A stretch of 64,000 bases of DNA from Sphaerolaimus hirsutus (taxonomy: Eukaryota; Nematoda; Chromadorea; Monhysterida; Sphaerolaimidae): the NCBI GenBank assembly GCA_964036195.1, contig OZ038452.1, positions 6,318,704 to 6,382,703 of the forward strand. Reading direction: 5' to 3'. The position numbers were made by a program, and so were the translations under genes. This document shows positions 45,201 through 48,369 of the stretch, in pieces; the first letter of the stretch is position 1; each line of letters begins with the position of its first letter. A model generated the notes under the pieces. It was not told the DNA's origin. It ran no database searches and saw nothing but the letters and a program-made list of their open reading frames with translations.

Positions 45201-47663
45201 TTTAGAACTTTTTTAAGCGTGAAACGGACTTTCGAGGACTATTGAAGAAAGGATTAAGGAGAATCCTCCAGTCGACATACTGTTTATAATTTATTTTTAA
45301 ATAATTTTTATTTTTAATTTAACGAATTTAATTTATTTTTATTTCACCCGAAAAACTTTCCCGAAAAAGTTTCACTGATTGTCAGCAATCAGCAATCAGT
45401 CAGCATTGTCAGCAATATCCCCATTGCAAATCTCCGGCCAAGAAATTTATCTTCCAACTAAAAACCCCAGTGTCACCCCAATTTAACCCCCACCAACAAC
45501 CCCCTCCCCCTGAAACACCCCCCCCCCACCCCTTCAGTCCGACGGCAGCGGGTCCCGCCGCGGCACGCTCCGCCGCTCGTTCAAGTTCATGCGTCGCTCG
45601 TCGCGCTCATCGCAATGCAGCAGCGCCGCGTCGGCGGCCGGCGGCCAATTGCCGCCGCAGCAGCAAAGCGGCCCGCCGCCGCACGGCCGCACCTCCAGCA
45701 AGGACAGCCAGGGGAATAATGCGAATGGGGATGATTATGCCTACTGTGATATGGTTTATCAGAGGGTGGAGAGATTCGATTGTGAGCGGGGGGGGGGGGG
45801 TTCGGGGGGTATTGTGGTCGGAATGCGCGCTGTATTTAAAGGCTTACCGTATTTTGATGAATAAAGTCACGAATTGAGGACGAAGTTCATCCATAGTGAG
45901 AGCAATCAAATGTGATGACGAATGTAAAATTTTTTTATTCAAATGGGTGTCTCAAAATTCGATAGAAAGGTGTGCGGTCAGTGACTTCTATCCAAGCTGT
46001 GCGCCAAGCCAATATGCATGGCCAAATTAAAGTTGCTCATCAAACAATATGTACAGATCCACATCCACATTGGGTATACTCCGCGGACGGCATGCTATGC
46101 ATTTTTCTGAACCACTCCATCATGGCATCATCATTAATAATCAAATAATTTTAAAGAAAAATGATTTCGACTCCTCCCTTTTCTTTTTTCCATGTTTCTG
46201 TCTTGTGAAAGTGCGTACATAAGTATCCTGTTCGCATGTTATCGACTGAGACATAAGTAATTTTGGGTGCATACTTTTCGGTTCGCCAAGTATACCATCA
46301 AACGTCAACTCGCCCAACCAATCACGACTCAGACAAGCGCAAACGTCCGGTCCTATTGGTGGGCGCCGTGGTGCAACCCTTCATCGACCGCCTGGCCGAC
46401 TCGTTTAGCACCAAGTTCGTCCACTGCGTGCCCGAATGCGTCCAGACCGACCAGGCGGCCCTAGAACAGGGGGTTGTCAATGGACTTTATCTGGACTTTA
46501 GAAAGAGACAACAGCTGTTTGAGGTCACCAGTGTGGCCGCTGTGGAGGATATTATACAGAAGGTTGGGGGCGGAGTTTGGGTATTGTTTTTTGGCACGGT
46601 TTTGACTTTTGGGCAATGCGATTTTCCAAGGGGGGTGTCCGTCACATTTTCACGGATATTTGTTGCAAAAATGTTATTTTCTTATTTGATAAATTACTAT
46701 TTATAGTGCATTCATAATTCATCGTTATTGCTCACTAGGGTAAAAAAAAATTTCCTTTACATTGACTATGTATTCATGGTGAATTTGTACAACAGTTTGT
46801 TTATTTCTTGAACAAATTTTGCGTTTGATCACAGCATTTGTACAAAACATCTCAGCCCCTAAGTAGGCTCTGTTCAAACTGGGGACGGGGGGTTCTATTC
46901 AAACACACCTTCAATCCCCCTCAGGGCTACCACTGCATCCTGGACGTTTCCCCGGCGGCTCTAGAACGCCTCAACAACCTTCAACTATTTCCAATCGTGA
47001 TCATAATCAAGTTCAAAAACGTAAAACAAGTGAAAGAAATCAGCGAATGCTGCGGCGGCGGCGCGGCCGCGGCTGCAAATGCCGCCGCGGCGGCACAAAA
47101 TAGCGGCGCGGCAGGTCGACGTTTGAGCGCGCGGCAAGCGAAGGATAGGTTGGAAAAGGCACACTCTTTGGAGACCCATTTGCAGGAGACTTTCGCTAGG
47201 AAGTGTATTGTTGGTGAGTGGGGAGGTTTGTGTTTTGGGACGTTTTTTGGGGGGGTTTGAGACATTTTGTGGTATTGGCTAGTAGCTAAAAATATAGGAA
47301 AGATAGCTGAAAATAGGTATATATTTAAGCACATAAATATTTAGCCCAAAATAACTGTAAATAGGCAATAAGTCACGTGACAGTGATTTTGAGGGTGAAA
47401 ATGGACGGTGGGATGACAAATAGCGATTTTTAGTGACACTTGAAGCAAAATTTCTCAAAAATTCAATGATTGTCACAATTCATCACCGTGCAAATATATT
47501 TCAACAAATCACAATCACACCACCCCAAAATAAATTCGCAGTCCAAGCGACGGTGCAGCCGAACCCCGAACACACTGTAAAATTGGTTTGTCAGCAAATT
47601 GTCAGCGCCGTGGAGGCGGAGCAAAAGAAAACCGTTTGGATCGTGTCGCAGGACCAGTTCTAG
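9161..47663 (+). CDS. DLG5: DLG5-like MAGUK scaffold gene, 32 chained exons (5' end unresolved)
   Basis: This is a membrane-associated guanylate kinase scaffold. In the DLG5 family such proteins organise junctions, polarity and signalling complexes at the cell cortex and have no kinase activity. The exons listed separately below join in one frame, every junction phase matches, and together they encode about 2136 residues (human DLG5 is about 1.9 kb of codons). Order by approximate residue: low-complexity and Q-rich 1-130, coiled coil 130-560, PDZ1 about 615-700, PDZ2 about 708-790, disordered linker 790-1340, PDZ3 about 1345-1435, PDZ4 about 1640-1735, SH3 about 1750-1815, hook-like basic linker to 1915, GuK-like 1925-2136. 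Diagnostic stretches include HSTDSAIDSD before PDZ1, IVAERDSI in the coiled coil and MVYQRVERFD before GuK. The start codon is not located. The E17/E18 and E18/E19 junctions are the least certain. Four introns are complete copies of one transposon family (see findings). Confidence 0.93.
9516..10822. mobile_element. Tc1/mariner-like element with IR/DR ends, decayed
   Basis: Outer ends CACTACCGTGCATAATAGTC and its complement, flanked by TA. A second inward repeat GTGCATAAAAGTCCGGAAA (9719) and its complement (about 10598) give the inverted-repeat/direct-repeat layout known from Tc1-like elements. No transposase frame in the 0.9-kb interior. Lies in the E2/E3 intron. Confidence 0.82.
11650..11818 (+). 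CDS. DLG5: DLG5-like exon E3: Thr/Ser then Pro/Gln-rich linker
   Basis: The acceptor follows a C-rich tract and the donor is GTAAGA. The frame continues E2 in phase 0 and leaves in phase 1. The product is disordered, with Thr/Ser early and QQQ and PP clusters late. Identity rests on phase continuity, GC content and position rather than on homology. Confidence 0.65.
12860..13881. mobile_element. family A element (long subtype) split by a hAT-like insertion
   Basis: CCGTATTACCTCGAATTACC at the left and GGTATTTCGAGGTAATACGG at the right, flanked by TA. A 581-bp element sits inside at 13160-13740. A related, truncated copy is at 29705-30097. Confidence 0.8.
13160..13740. mobile_element. hAT-like element filled with GTACGCGTAC motifs
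   Basis: Ends CAGAGTTGTTA and TTAACAACTCTG with an exact 8-bp duplication CTTTAGTA on both sides. The interior carries repeated cgtacgcgtac palindromes, mostly near the ends. Confidence 0.88.
14102..14344. mobile_element. CACACTAGTTTTCACC-type foldback MITE (family C)
   Basis: GGCCCTACACACACTAGTTT and its near complement AACTAGTGTGTGTAGG bound a 243-bp element. It contains the uninterrupted version of the site that is split by an introner-family insertion in the copy at 59517. Confidence 0.8.
16712..17114. mobile_element. family A MITE
   Basis: CCGCATTTCCTAGAAATACC ... TAATTCGAGGAAATACGG between TA dinucleotides, with multiple ttcgaggggg modules at both ends. Confidence 0.82.
17863..18725. 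mobile_element. hAT-like element with GGCACCGGTGCC motif clusters
   Basis: Ends TAGTGATGT and ACATCACTA, flanked by the exact 8-bp duplication AATATGAC. Both end regions (17875-18060, 18595-18710) are saturated with ggcaccggtgcc; the 530-bp centre is unrelated AT-rich DNA. Confidence 0.88.
18837..19137. mobile_element. family A-like element, diverged
   Basis: ACCGTACTTCATCGGAATAG ... TTATTCGAAGAAATACGG. Diverged copy in the E3/E4 intron. Confidence 0.6.
19719..19908 (+). CDS. DLG5: DLG5-like exon E4: polyQ then start of coiled coil
   Basis: The exon joins E3 across a 7.9-kb intron with a split Ser codon. It encodes a run of seven Gln and then a heptad-like helix (GLYARLDKLQRELATCHAKN) that corresponds to the first DLG5 coiled coil. 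The donor is GTGGGT and the exit phase is 2. The intron begins with T- and G-runs. Confidence 0.8.
20346..20487 (+). CDS. DLG5: DLG5-like exon E5: coiled coil
   Basis: The acceptor is ccgctgcag. The 47 codons read as an amphipathic helix (QLQSAVEELRAENYRLRSEV) aligned with the Leu/Glu-rich coiled coil of DLG5. Entry phase is 2 and exit phase 0, with donor GTCGGT. Confidence 0.85.
20848..21049. mobile_element. family C foldback MITE
   Basis: cacactagttttcaacc ... ttcagttgaaaacaaatgtg with a perfect central palindrome ctgtcaactgtagttgacag. Lies in the E5/E6 intron. Confidence 0.7.
21303..21494. mobile_element. TATACTCGGCGGAC-type MITE (family F)
   Basis: Left tatactcggtggacgtcacac and right ccactcggtata are inverted; inside, accataatccgtctgaatgatgaacc. 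Relatives at 56868-57059 and 58034-58231. Confidence 0.7.
22103..22230. mobile_element. 128-bp TA-flanked MITE
   Basis: CCATATTTTTCCGATTATAA ... ATTATAATCACATATATATGG. The other duplication arm has the uninterrupted site atcaaataacttc, supporting insertion after duplication with a TA target. Confidence 0.8.
22241..22412. mobile_element. introner-family copy, diverged
   Basis: aactcccagaccctgtaaaatg ... cattttacagagtcttggagtgg. The orthologous position in the other arm (28190-28305) carries the same element, so it predates the duplication. Confidence 0.65.
22988..23162. mobile_element. hAT-like element with CGATATTTTT/ATATCGAT motifs
   Basis: TGGGGTTAGAACGAT at the left and TCGTTCCAACCCTA at the right; interior with repeated tcgatatt. 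The target duplication is imperfect. Confidence 0.6.
24119..24402. mobile_element. CACTGGATGTCAACTG foldback MITE (family D)
   Basis: ggcgctacgcacactggatg and ccagtgtgtgtggcacc are inverted, followed inwards by gtgtcaactcgatttt and its complement. A close relative is at 55392-55768. Confidence 0.78.
25245..25334 (+). CDS. DLG5: DLG5-like exon E6: coiled coil
   Basis: A 30-codon phase 0/0 exon with acceptor aatacgcag and donor GTGGGT. The product is a charged helix (DLNLKVEYKNEELLEVRQRF) continuing the coiled coil. E6-E10 lie between the arms of a large inverted duplication. Confidence 0.82.
25666..25827 (+). CDS. DLG5: DLG5-like exon E7: coiled coil
   Basis: A 54-codon phase 0/0 exon. The acceptor AG directly follows a run of about 20 C. 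The product begins with a short Ser/Gly segment and then a helix (RSDNERLRRENLILSEQSDL) typical of the DLG5 coiled coil. The donor is GTGAGG. Confidence 0.85.
25998..26280 (+). repeat. C-rich minisatellite (about 8 x 34-36 bp) abutting an acceptor
   Basis: Units of caacctcaattaaacccc + ctctccaacttttca fill the end of the E7/E8 intron; the last unit ends in the pyrimidine tract of the E8 acceptor. Confidence 0.88.
26283..26501 (+). CDS. DLG5: DLG5-like exon E8: coiled coil
   Basis: A 73-codon phase 0/0 exon encoding a long Glu/Arg/Leu helix with the MQLYEQL ... RNRHEAGRQRYEDARLELE pattern, which aligns with the human LYDTAMDKLE...LRKRYSE region. The acceptor is fed by a C-rich 34-36 bp minisatellite. 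Confidence 0.9.
26871..27029 (+). CDS. DLG5: DLG5-like exon E9: coiled coil with MSERD motif
   Basis: A 53-codon phase 0/0 exon. AEYANVMSERDVVLRENEEL aligns with the conserved SEYKLIMSERD stretch of DLG5. The exon ends ACCAATCAG directly against a foldback transposon that forms the whole next intron. Confidence 0.93.
27030..27217 (+). mobile_element. introner-like foldback element forming a complete intron
   Basis: A 188-bp near-perfect palindrome starting GTGCCAATCCC and ending GGGAGTGCCCGCCCAG. The first two bases are the splice donor and the last two the acceptor. E9 and E10 are in frame only if the element is removed. Interior arms repeat the motifs AAATGTCA, AAGTGTC and AAATGCCC. Confidence 0.88.
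27218..27438 (+). CDS. DLG5: DLG5-like exon E10: Ala/Asn linker and coiled coil
   Basis: Starts CTG CGC GAC directly after the introner-like element and ends at donor GTAAGG (phase 2). It encodes an Asn/Ala-rich insertion, an SSDDDTPPQ stretch, then a helix (VELRGMINDLQTTTYNLRNE) that leads into the conserved E11 segment. Confidence 0.9.
27556..27977. mobile_element. family A MITE, reverse orientation
   Basis: GCGTATTTCCTCGAAATACC ... GGTATTTCGAGGAAATACGG in the E10/E11 intron, with the long-type interior (gacaaaagatacggtttgtg). Confidence 0.8.
28071..29566 (-). repeat. right arm of large inverted duplication
   Basis: Reverse-complement counterpart of 21496-22618, longer because of private insertions at 28411-28495 (cagggacatatccag type) and 28668-29189 (hAT-like). 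Confidence 0.85.
28668..29189. mobile_element. hAT-like element filled with GATCCCGATCCC
   Basis: Ends TGCGGTTCAAACAGG and CGTTTGAACCCTA with exact 8-bp duplication CCTGTATT. The interior reiterates atcccgatcccgatcc near both ends. Absent from the other duplication arm. Confidence 0.88.
29705..30097. mobile_element. family A element (long subtype), right end truncated
   Basis: CCGTATTACCTCGAATTACC at the left; similarity to 12860-13881 continues to cgaaataatacaccccca, then stops. Confidence 0.65.
30180..30368 (+). CDS. DLG5: DLG5-like exon E11: conserved coiled-coil end
   Basis: RDWAMSERERIVAERDSIKV and the following DQLRRERDDAITRLANA are among the clearest DLG5 matches in the window. Acceptor taatttcag, donor GTGGGG, phases 2/2. 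Ends the predicted coiled coil. Confidence 0.97.
30424..30517 (-). other. tRNA-like sequence (possible SINE head)
   Basis: On the minus strand, agcccagccgctagtgcgg (A-box/D-arm-like) and GGGTTCGATTCCC (B box), with a spacing that suggests a long variable arm. Acceptor stem not closed. Located in the E11/E12 intron. Confidence 0.4.
31191..31496 (+). CDS. DLG5: DLG5-like exon E12: SAIDSD motif and first half of PDZ1
   Basis: Encodes a Ser/Ala/Gly segment, HSTDSAIDSDMAEWEVE (conserved just before PDZ1 in DLG5), and the start of PDZ1 with a DLGVELRGG carboxylate-loop-like stretch and VYVKSVAAGS. Acceptor after a 14-C run, donor GTGGGT, phases 2/2. Confidence 0.96.
31751..32027 (+). CDS. DLG5: DLG5-like exon E13: end of PDZ1 and start of PDZ2
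   Basis: PDZ1 ends ...NVKMTVRRRR. PDZ2 follows with GLLFENGVYISQI and AGSLAVGDRIVY, where human DLG5 reads GISLENGVYAAAV...GDRIVAING. The donor is GTTTGT in phase 0, so PDZ2 is split at GDRIVY|VND. Confidence 0.96.
32181..32376. mobile_element. GTTGACA-type foldback MITE (family D relative)
   Basis: AGGGCCCACACTAGTTGACA ... TGTCAACCAGTGTATGCGGG in the E13/E14 intron, inside PDZ2. The ends share CACACTAGTT with family C. Confidence 0.7.
32429..32733 (+). CDS. DLG5: DLG5-like exon E14: end of PDZ2 and start of linker
   Basis: VNDIPTQGKSAGELQELVRS completes PDZ2. Then comes a Pro/Ser/Gly-rich linker containing ATQTNGDG (human TQTD region). Acceptor acccccacag; donor GTTTGT followed by a G-run of about 13; exit phase 2. 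Confidence 0.93.
33206..33337 (+). CDS. DLG5: DLG5-like exon E15: disordered linker
   Basis: Ser/Ala/Thr-rich linker (SSADAATPESMPTSMHNAAA). Phase 2/2. Ends GGCTCCAG directly against an introner-like element. Supported by phase and GC content; disordered sequence gives little homology. Confidence 0.8.
33338..33533 (+). mobile_element. introner-like foldback element forming a complete intron
   Basis: A 196-bp palindrome, GTGCCAGTCCCGGACC ... GGTCCGGGACTGCTCCCAG, with arms meeting at AACGTACGTT. Exact donor-to-acceptor span of the E15/E16 intron, phase 2. Nearly the same terminal and internal motifs as 27030-27217. Confidence 0.9.
33534..33731 (+). CDS. DLG5: DLG5-like exon E16: disordered linker
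   Basis: Reads GTAGAANLLDRFLGRIKTPA and then a Gly/Gln/Pro linker. The LLDRFLGRIKTP segment looks like a short conserved linear motif. Donor GTAGGT, phases 2/2. Confidence 0.85.
33857..34072. mobile_element. hAT-like element, GGGGTTGGGATGATAT ends
   Basis: TGGGGTTGGGATGATAT and ATATCATCCCAACCCTA with an imperfect 8-bp duplication (GTGATGCG/GTGTTGCA). Confidence 0.72.
34284..34638. mobile_element. introner-family copy within the E16/E17 intron
   Basis: CAG|GTGCCACTCCCAGACCC ... GTCTGGGGGTGCCCAAG. Long form with tccaaatctta units. Preceded by CAG like the exonic copies, but E16 and E17 already join in phase, so no exon is needed here. Confidence 0.75.
35255..35635 (+). CDS. DLG5: DLG5-like exon E17: Gln/Glu-rich linker with QQITG repeats
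   Basis: Acceptor gtatcag. Encodes a Gln/Arg/Glu stretch, three tandem QQITG units (about 35476-35525), then a helix SLEREVLREFDKILNEDPSA. The 3' end is uncertain: donor GTTTGA at 35636 keeps phase 2 with E18, while a nearer GTCGGG at 35614 would need an extra exon. Confidence 0.72.
36344..36553. mobile_element. family C foldback MITE
   Basis: gcacactagttttctgg ... gttgaaaactagtgtgtgtag in the E17/E18 intron; interior similar to 20848-21049. Confidence 0.72.
36733..36927. mobile_element. introner-family copy within the E17/E18 intron
   Basis: CCCCAG|GTGCCAATCCCAGACCC ... CAGGGTATACGACTGCCTGG. Complete left end, diverged right end. Confidence 0.75.
37029..37190 (+). CDS. DLG5: DLG5-like exon E18: linker with KQRKSLFPVFD motif
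   Basis: ATWPKYGAP ... GAKQRKSLFPVFDQ aligns with the conserved GTWPK...KPKQRKSIFDP part of the DLG5 linker. Acceptor acctttag. The donor is ambiguous: CA|GTGCGT (used here) or GG|GTAGCC at 37266; both leave phase 2, and the longer form would add a Cys/Gly-rich tail. Confidence 0.78.
37812..38249. mobile_element. hAT-like element carrying GGCGCC motifs
   Basis: CAGGGCCGTATCCAGG ... CCTGGATACGTCCCTG with 8-bp duplication CTTTATTT/CTTTATTA. Contains G-run/C-run blocks and a tggcgccagcgccatggcgc cluster. Confidence 0.83.
38790..39054 (+). CDS. DLG5: DLG5-like exon E19: Tyr/Gln-rich linker
   Basis: Encodes VPPTRGESGNPPAARPVSYH, a YYAQQQQYLDQAQRLQQ stretch and DKMHIYDDVHSPSA. Acceptor after a C-rich tract; donor GTTGGT followed by a G-run. 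Phases 2/0. The following intron is only 84 bp, G-rich at its start and C-rich at its end. Confidence 0.85.
39139..39331 (+). CDS. DLG5: DLG5-like exon E20: Pro/Gly/Ser linker
   Basis: TYYASPLPMPSGGGG, PSPPPYPGPPSHQ (possible SH3/WW-type proline motif) and SSVSTYATPGAARRY. Phase 0/1. Donor GTTTGT followed by a T-run and a G-run. Confidence 0.85.
39538..39718 (+). CDS. DLG5: DLG5-like exon E21: polyQ and start of PDZ3
   Basis: Joins E20 with a split Val codon. Encodes a run of 13 Gln (almost all CAA, so likely length-variable) and then GELRHVNIDKGHT, matching human RHVKVQKGSEP at the start of PDZ3. Ends CACACCAG against an introner-like element, phase 2. Confidence 0.92.
39719..39913 (+). mobile_element. 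introner-like foldback element forming a complete intron, inside PDZ3
   Basis: A 195-bp palindrome, GTGCCAATCCCAGACTC ... GGGTCTGGGATTGCCCCCAG, filling the E21/E22 intron exactly. The split Ser codon (AG|C) restores HTSREHLGISV, a canonical PDZ3 start, only when the element is spliced out. Confidence 0.92.
39914..40079 (+). CDS. DLG5: DLG5-like exon E22: core of PDZ3
   Basis: REHLGISVDSRGHGVFITRV carries the LGIS carboxylate-binding loop. NSLAARHGVLVGDQLIDVYG gives the GDQL strand motif. Phase 2/0, donor GTGCGT. Confidence 0.97.
40347..40573 (+). CDS. DLG5: DLG5-like exon E23: end of PDZ3 and linker
   Basis: VLCNLSGQQSISMTLQYNPT completes PDZ3 (human GQQCDTITILAQYNPH). A Ser/Gly/Arg linker follows, with HFSRDSSVHSTGAH. 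Donor GTGTGT, phases 0/2. Confidence 0.95.
40654..40852. mobile_element. CAATTGACGCGACATCG-type inverted-repeat element
   Basis: cctatacacgctgggcaattgacgcg and gttgacgcggcgtcaactactgtgtataagg form imperfect ends, in the E23/E24 intron. Confidence 0.5.
41911..42085 (+). CDS. DLG5: DLG5-like exon E24: Ala/Ser/His-rich linker
   Basis: SREVLGIINEHEALAAAATA followed by a Tyr/Asn/His/Gln-rich stretch. Acceptor ccgttcacag, phases 2/0. Ends GGGCAGCAG against an introner-like element. Confidence 0.85.
42086..42399 (+). mobile_element. introner-like foldback element forming a complete intron (long form)
   Basis: A 314-bp inverted-repeat element, GTGCCAGTCCCGGACAC ... GGGTCCGGGACTGCCCCCAG, with additional internal motif units compared with the roughly 190-bp copies. 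Exact donor-to-acceptor span, phase 0. Confidence 0.9.
42400..42590 (+). CDS. DLG5: DLG5-like exon E25: Gly/Ser/Ala linker
   Basis: GGYGAVAGSASAGYGITGSK and an Ala/His/Arg-rich tail ending NSQR. Phases 0/2, donor GTTGGT. Disordered linker between PDZ3 and PDZ4. Confidence 0.82.
42979..43258 (+). CDS. DLG5: DLG5-like exon E26: first half of PDZ4
   Basis: After a linker, RAVFLRRL begins PDZ4. The ligand loop reads WGFTVAGGN, then GIFVHQLTVNP and SGDQILE; human reads ELGVHLCGGNLHGVFVAEV...PGDLILE. Acceptor ctttcccag; donor GTGATT then a G10 run; phases 2/0. Confidence 0.96.
43423..43687. mobile_element. family A MITE
   Basis: CCGTATTTCCTCGAAATACC ... TAGAGGAAATACGG between TA, in the E26/E27 intron of PDZ4. 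Closely resembles 8473-8705. Confidence 0.85.
43760..43865 (+). CDS. DLG5: DLG5-like exon E27: end of PDZ4
   Basis: WNGVDLRNATLEQAVSELQR and VRAVLQYNK complete PDZ4 (human YGSLDVRNKTVEEVYVEML...LKVQYRP). Acceptor tttcttcag, donor GTACGT, phases 0/1. Confidence 0.96.
44021..44474. mobile_element. family A MITE, long type, reverse orientation
   Basis: CCGTATTTCCTCGAAATACC ... GGTATTTCGAGGAAATACGG between TA, in the E27/E28 intron. Three to four ctcgaaatacccccc modules at the left. Confidence 0.85.
44586..44775 (+). CDS. DLG5: DLG5-like exon E28: SH3 domain
   Basis: DAFYVRALIDR, ELSLKAGDIVLVDNT and WRAWMLDLEGR follow the SH3 pattern of DLG5 (FYIRALYDR...LSFKKDDILYVDDT...WMAWQLDE). Acceptor after a C-run; donor AG|GTTGGA; phases 1/2. 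Confidence 0.97.
45063..45186 (+). CDS. DLG5: DLG5-like exon E29: end of SH3
   Basis: QRSCGVVPSRAKLEEEFMLR matches the human RGQIPSKYVMDQEFSRRL end of SH3. A short Ser/Thr linker follows. Donor GTAATT, phases 2/0. Confidence 0.94.
45538..45781 (+). CDS. DLG5: DLG5-like exon E30: basic hook region up to GuK
   Basis: RRGTLRRSFKFMRRSSRSS parallels the basic AAARRSFFRRKHKHKRS hook. A low-complexity Ala/Gly/Pro/Gln stretch and YAYCDMVYQRVERFD (human SLAYQRVQKVD) follow. Donor GTGAGC then a G13 run; exit phase 1. Confidence 0.95.
46333..46562 (+). CDS. DLG5: DLG5-like exon E31: first part of GuK-like domain
   Basis: KRKRPVLLVGAVVQPFIDRL replaces the active P-loop; no GxxGxGK[ST] is present, as in other MAGUKs, so ATP binding is not expected. 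GVVNGLYLDFRKRQQLFEVT matches GVKDCLFVDYKRRSGHFDVT. Phases 1/0. Confidence 0.97.
46925..47213 (+). CDS. DLG5: DLG5-like exon E32: GuK-like domain with Gly/Ala insert
   Basis: GYHCILDVSPAALERLNNLQ and LFPIVIIIKFKN match human NRHCLLDIAPHAIERLHHMH and YPIVIFIHYKS. Where human has the lid-side RDPIYLRDKV stretch, this protein has CCGGGAAAAANAAAAAQNSG, then a helix. Donor GTGAGT, phases 0/1. Confidence 0.95.
47542..47663 (+). CDS. DLG5: DLG5-like exon E33: C-terminus and stop
   Basis: Joins E32 with a split Val. NPEHTVKLVCQQIVSAVEAE and QKKTVWIVSQDQF then TAG; human ends QILAMVNQEQNKVLWIPACPL. No canonical AATAAA is seen within about 200 bp downstream. Confidence 0.95.
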
Positions 47664-47915
47664 CCAATCAATTCTTGGAACACTGCCAATTTTGACATTT
47701 GACAAGTGACAAATCTTCCATGGTCATACAATGATTACTGGTATTTGCAGGCCGTTTTTTTGCTGGTGCCCTCAAGTTTTTGGAATGCAGCCAATCAAAA
47801 AGTTGTTGTTTATTTTTATATGGCTGTCTTATAAATGCCGTCTGTTGCTGGGTGCGTGCTAAATTTTATCATAGATACAATAATTGTGTATACCTACCTA
47901 TTTACGTTGTATGTA

Positions 47916-48369
47916 CCGTATTTCCTCGAAATACCCCCGGGGGGTTTATTGTTTCAGAGTGAGAATTTTGAGGGGGGGTTAAACGAGGGGGGGGGGTATT
48001 TCGAGGGGGGGGGTTATTATTTCGCCAGAAATTTTTTGAAATCCCAGTACTAAAATGTCGTCTGAAACGTACGCAGACGTCGAAAAATGCAACAAAAATA
48101 GCCATTTATAAGACTCTAAAGACATTTATAAGTGTGTAGACGTACAAACACTGTTCTCACATAACAGAGTCATCGTTTTTAACGAGTGTTCTGCATTGCC
48201 CGGATGACAAACCGCAGCCTTTGTCATTTACGTTCTCTATACACTAAATTTGGGGGGGGGGGTATTTCGAGGGGGGGGGGGGTTTATAAGTTCATAGTGT
48301 CCATTTTGAGGGGGGGGTATTTCGAGGGGGGGGGTATTTCGAGGGGGGGGGTATTTCGAGGAAATACGG
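47916..48369. mobile_element. family A MITE, long type
   Basis: CCGTATTTCCTCGAAATACC ... GGTATTTCGAGGAAATACGG between TA. Reverse-oriented close relative of 44021-44474. Confidence 0.85.
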
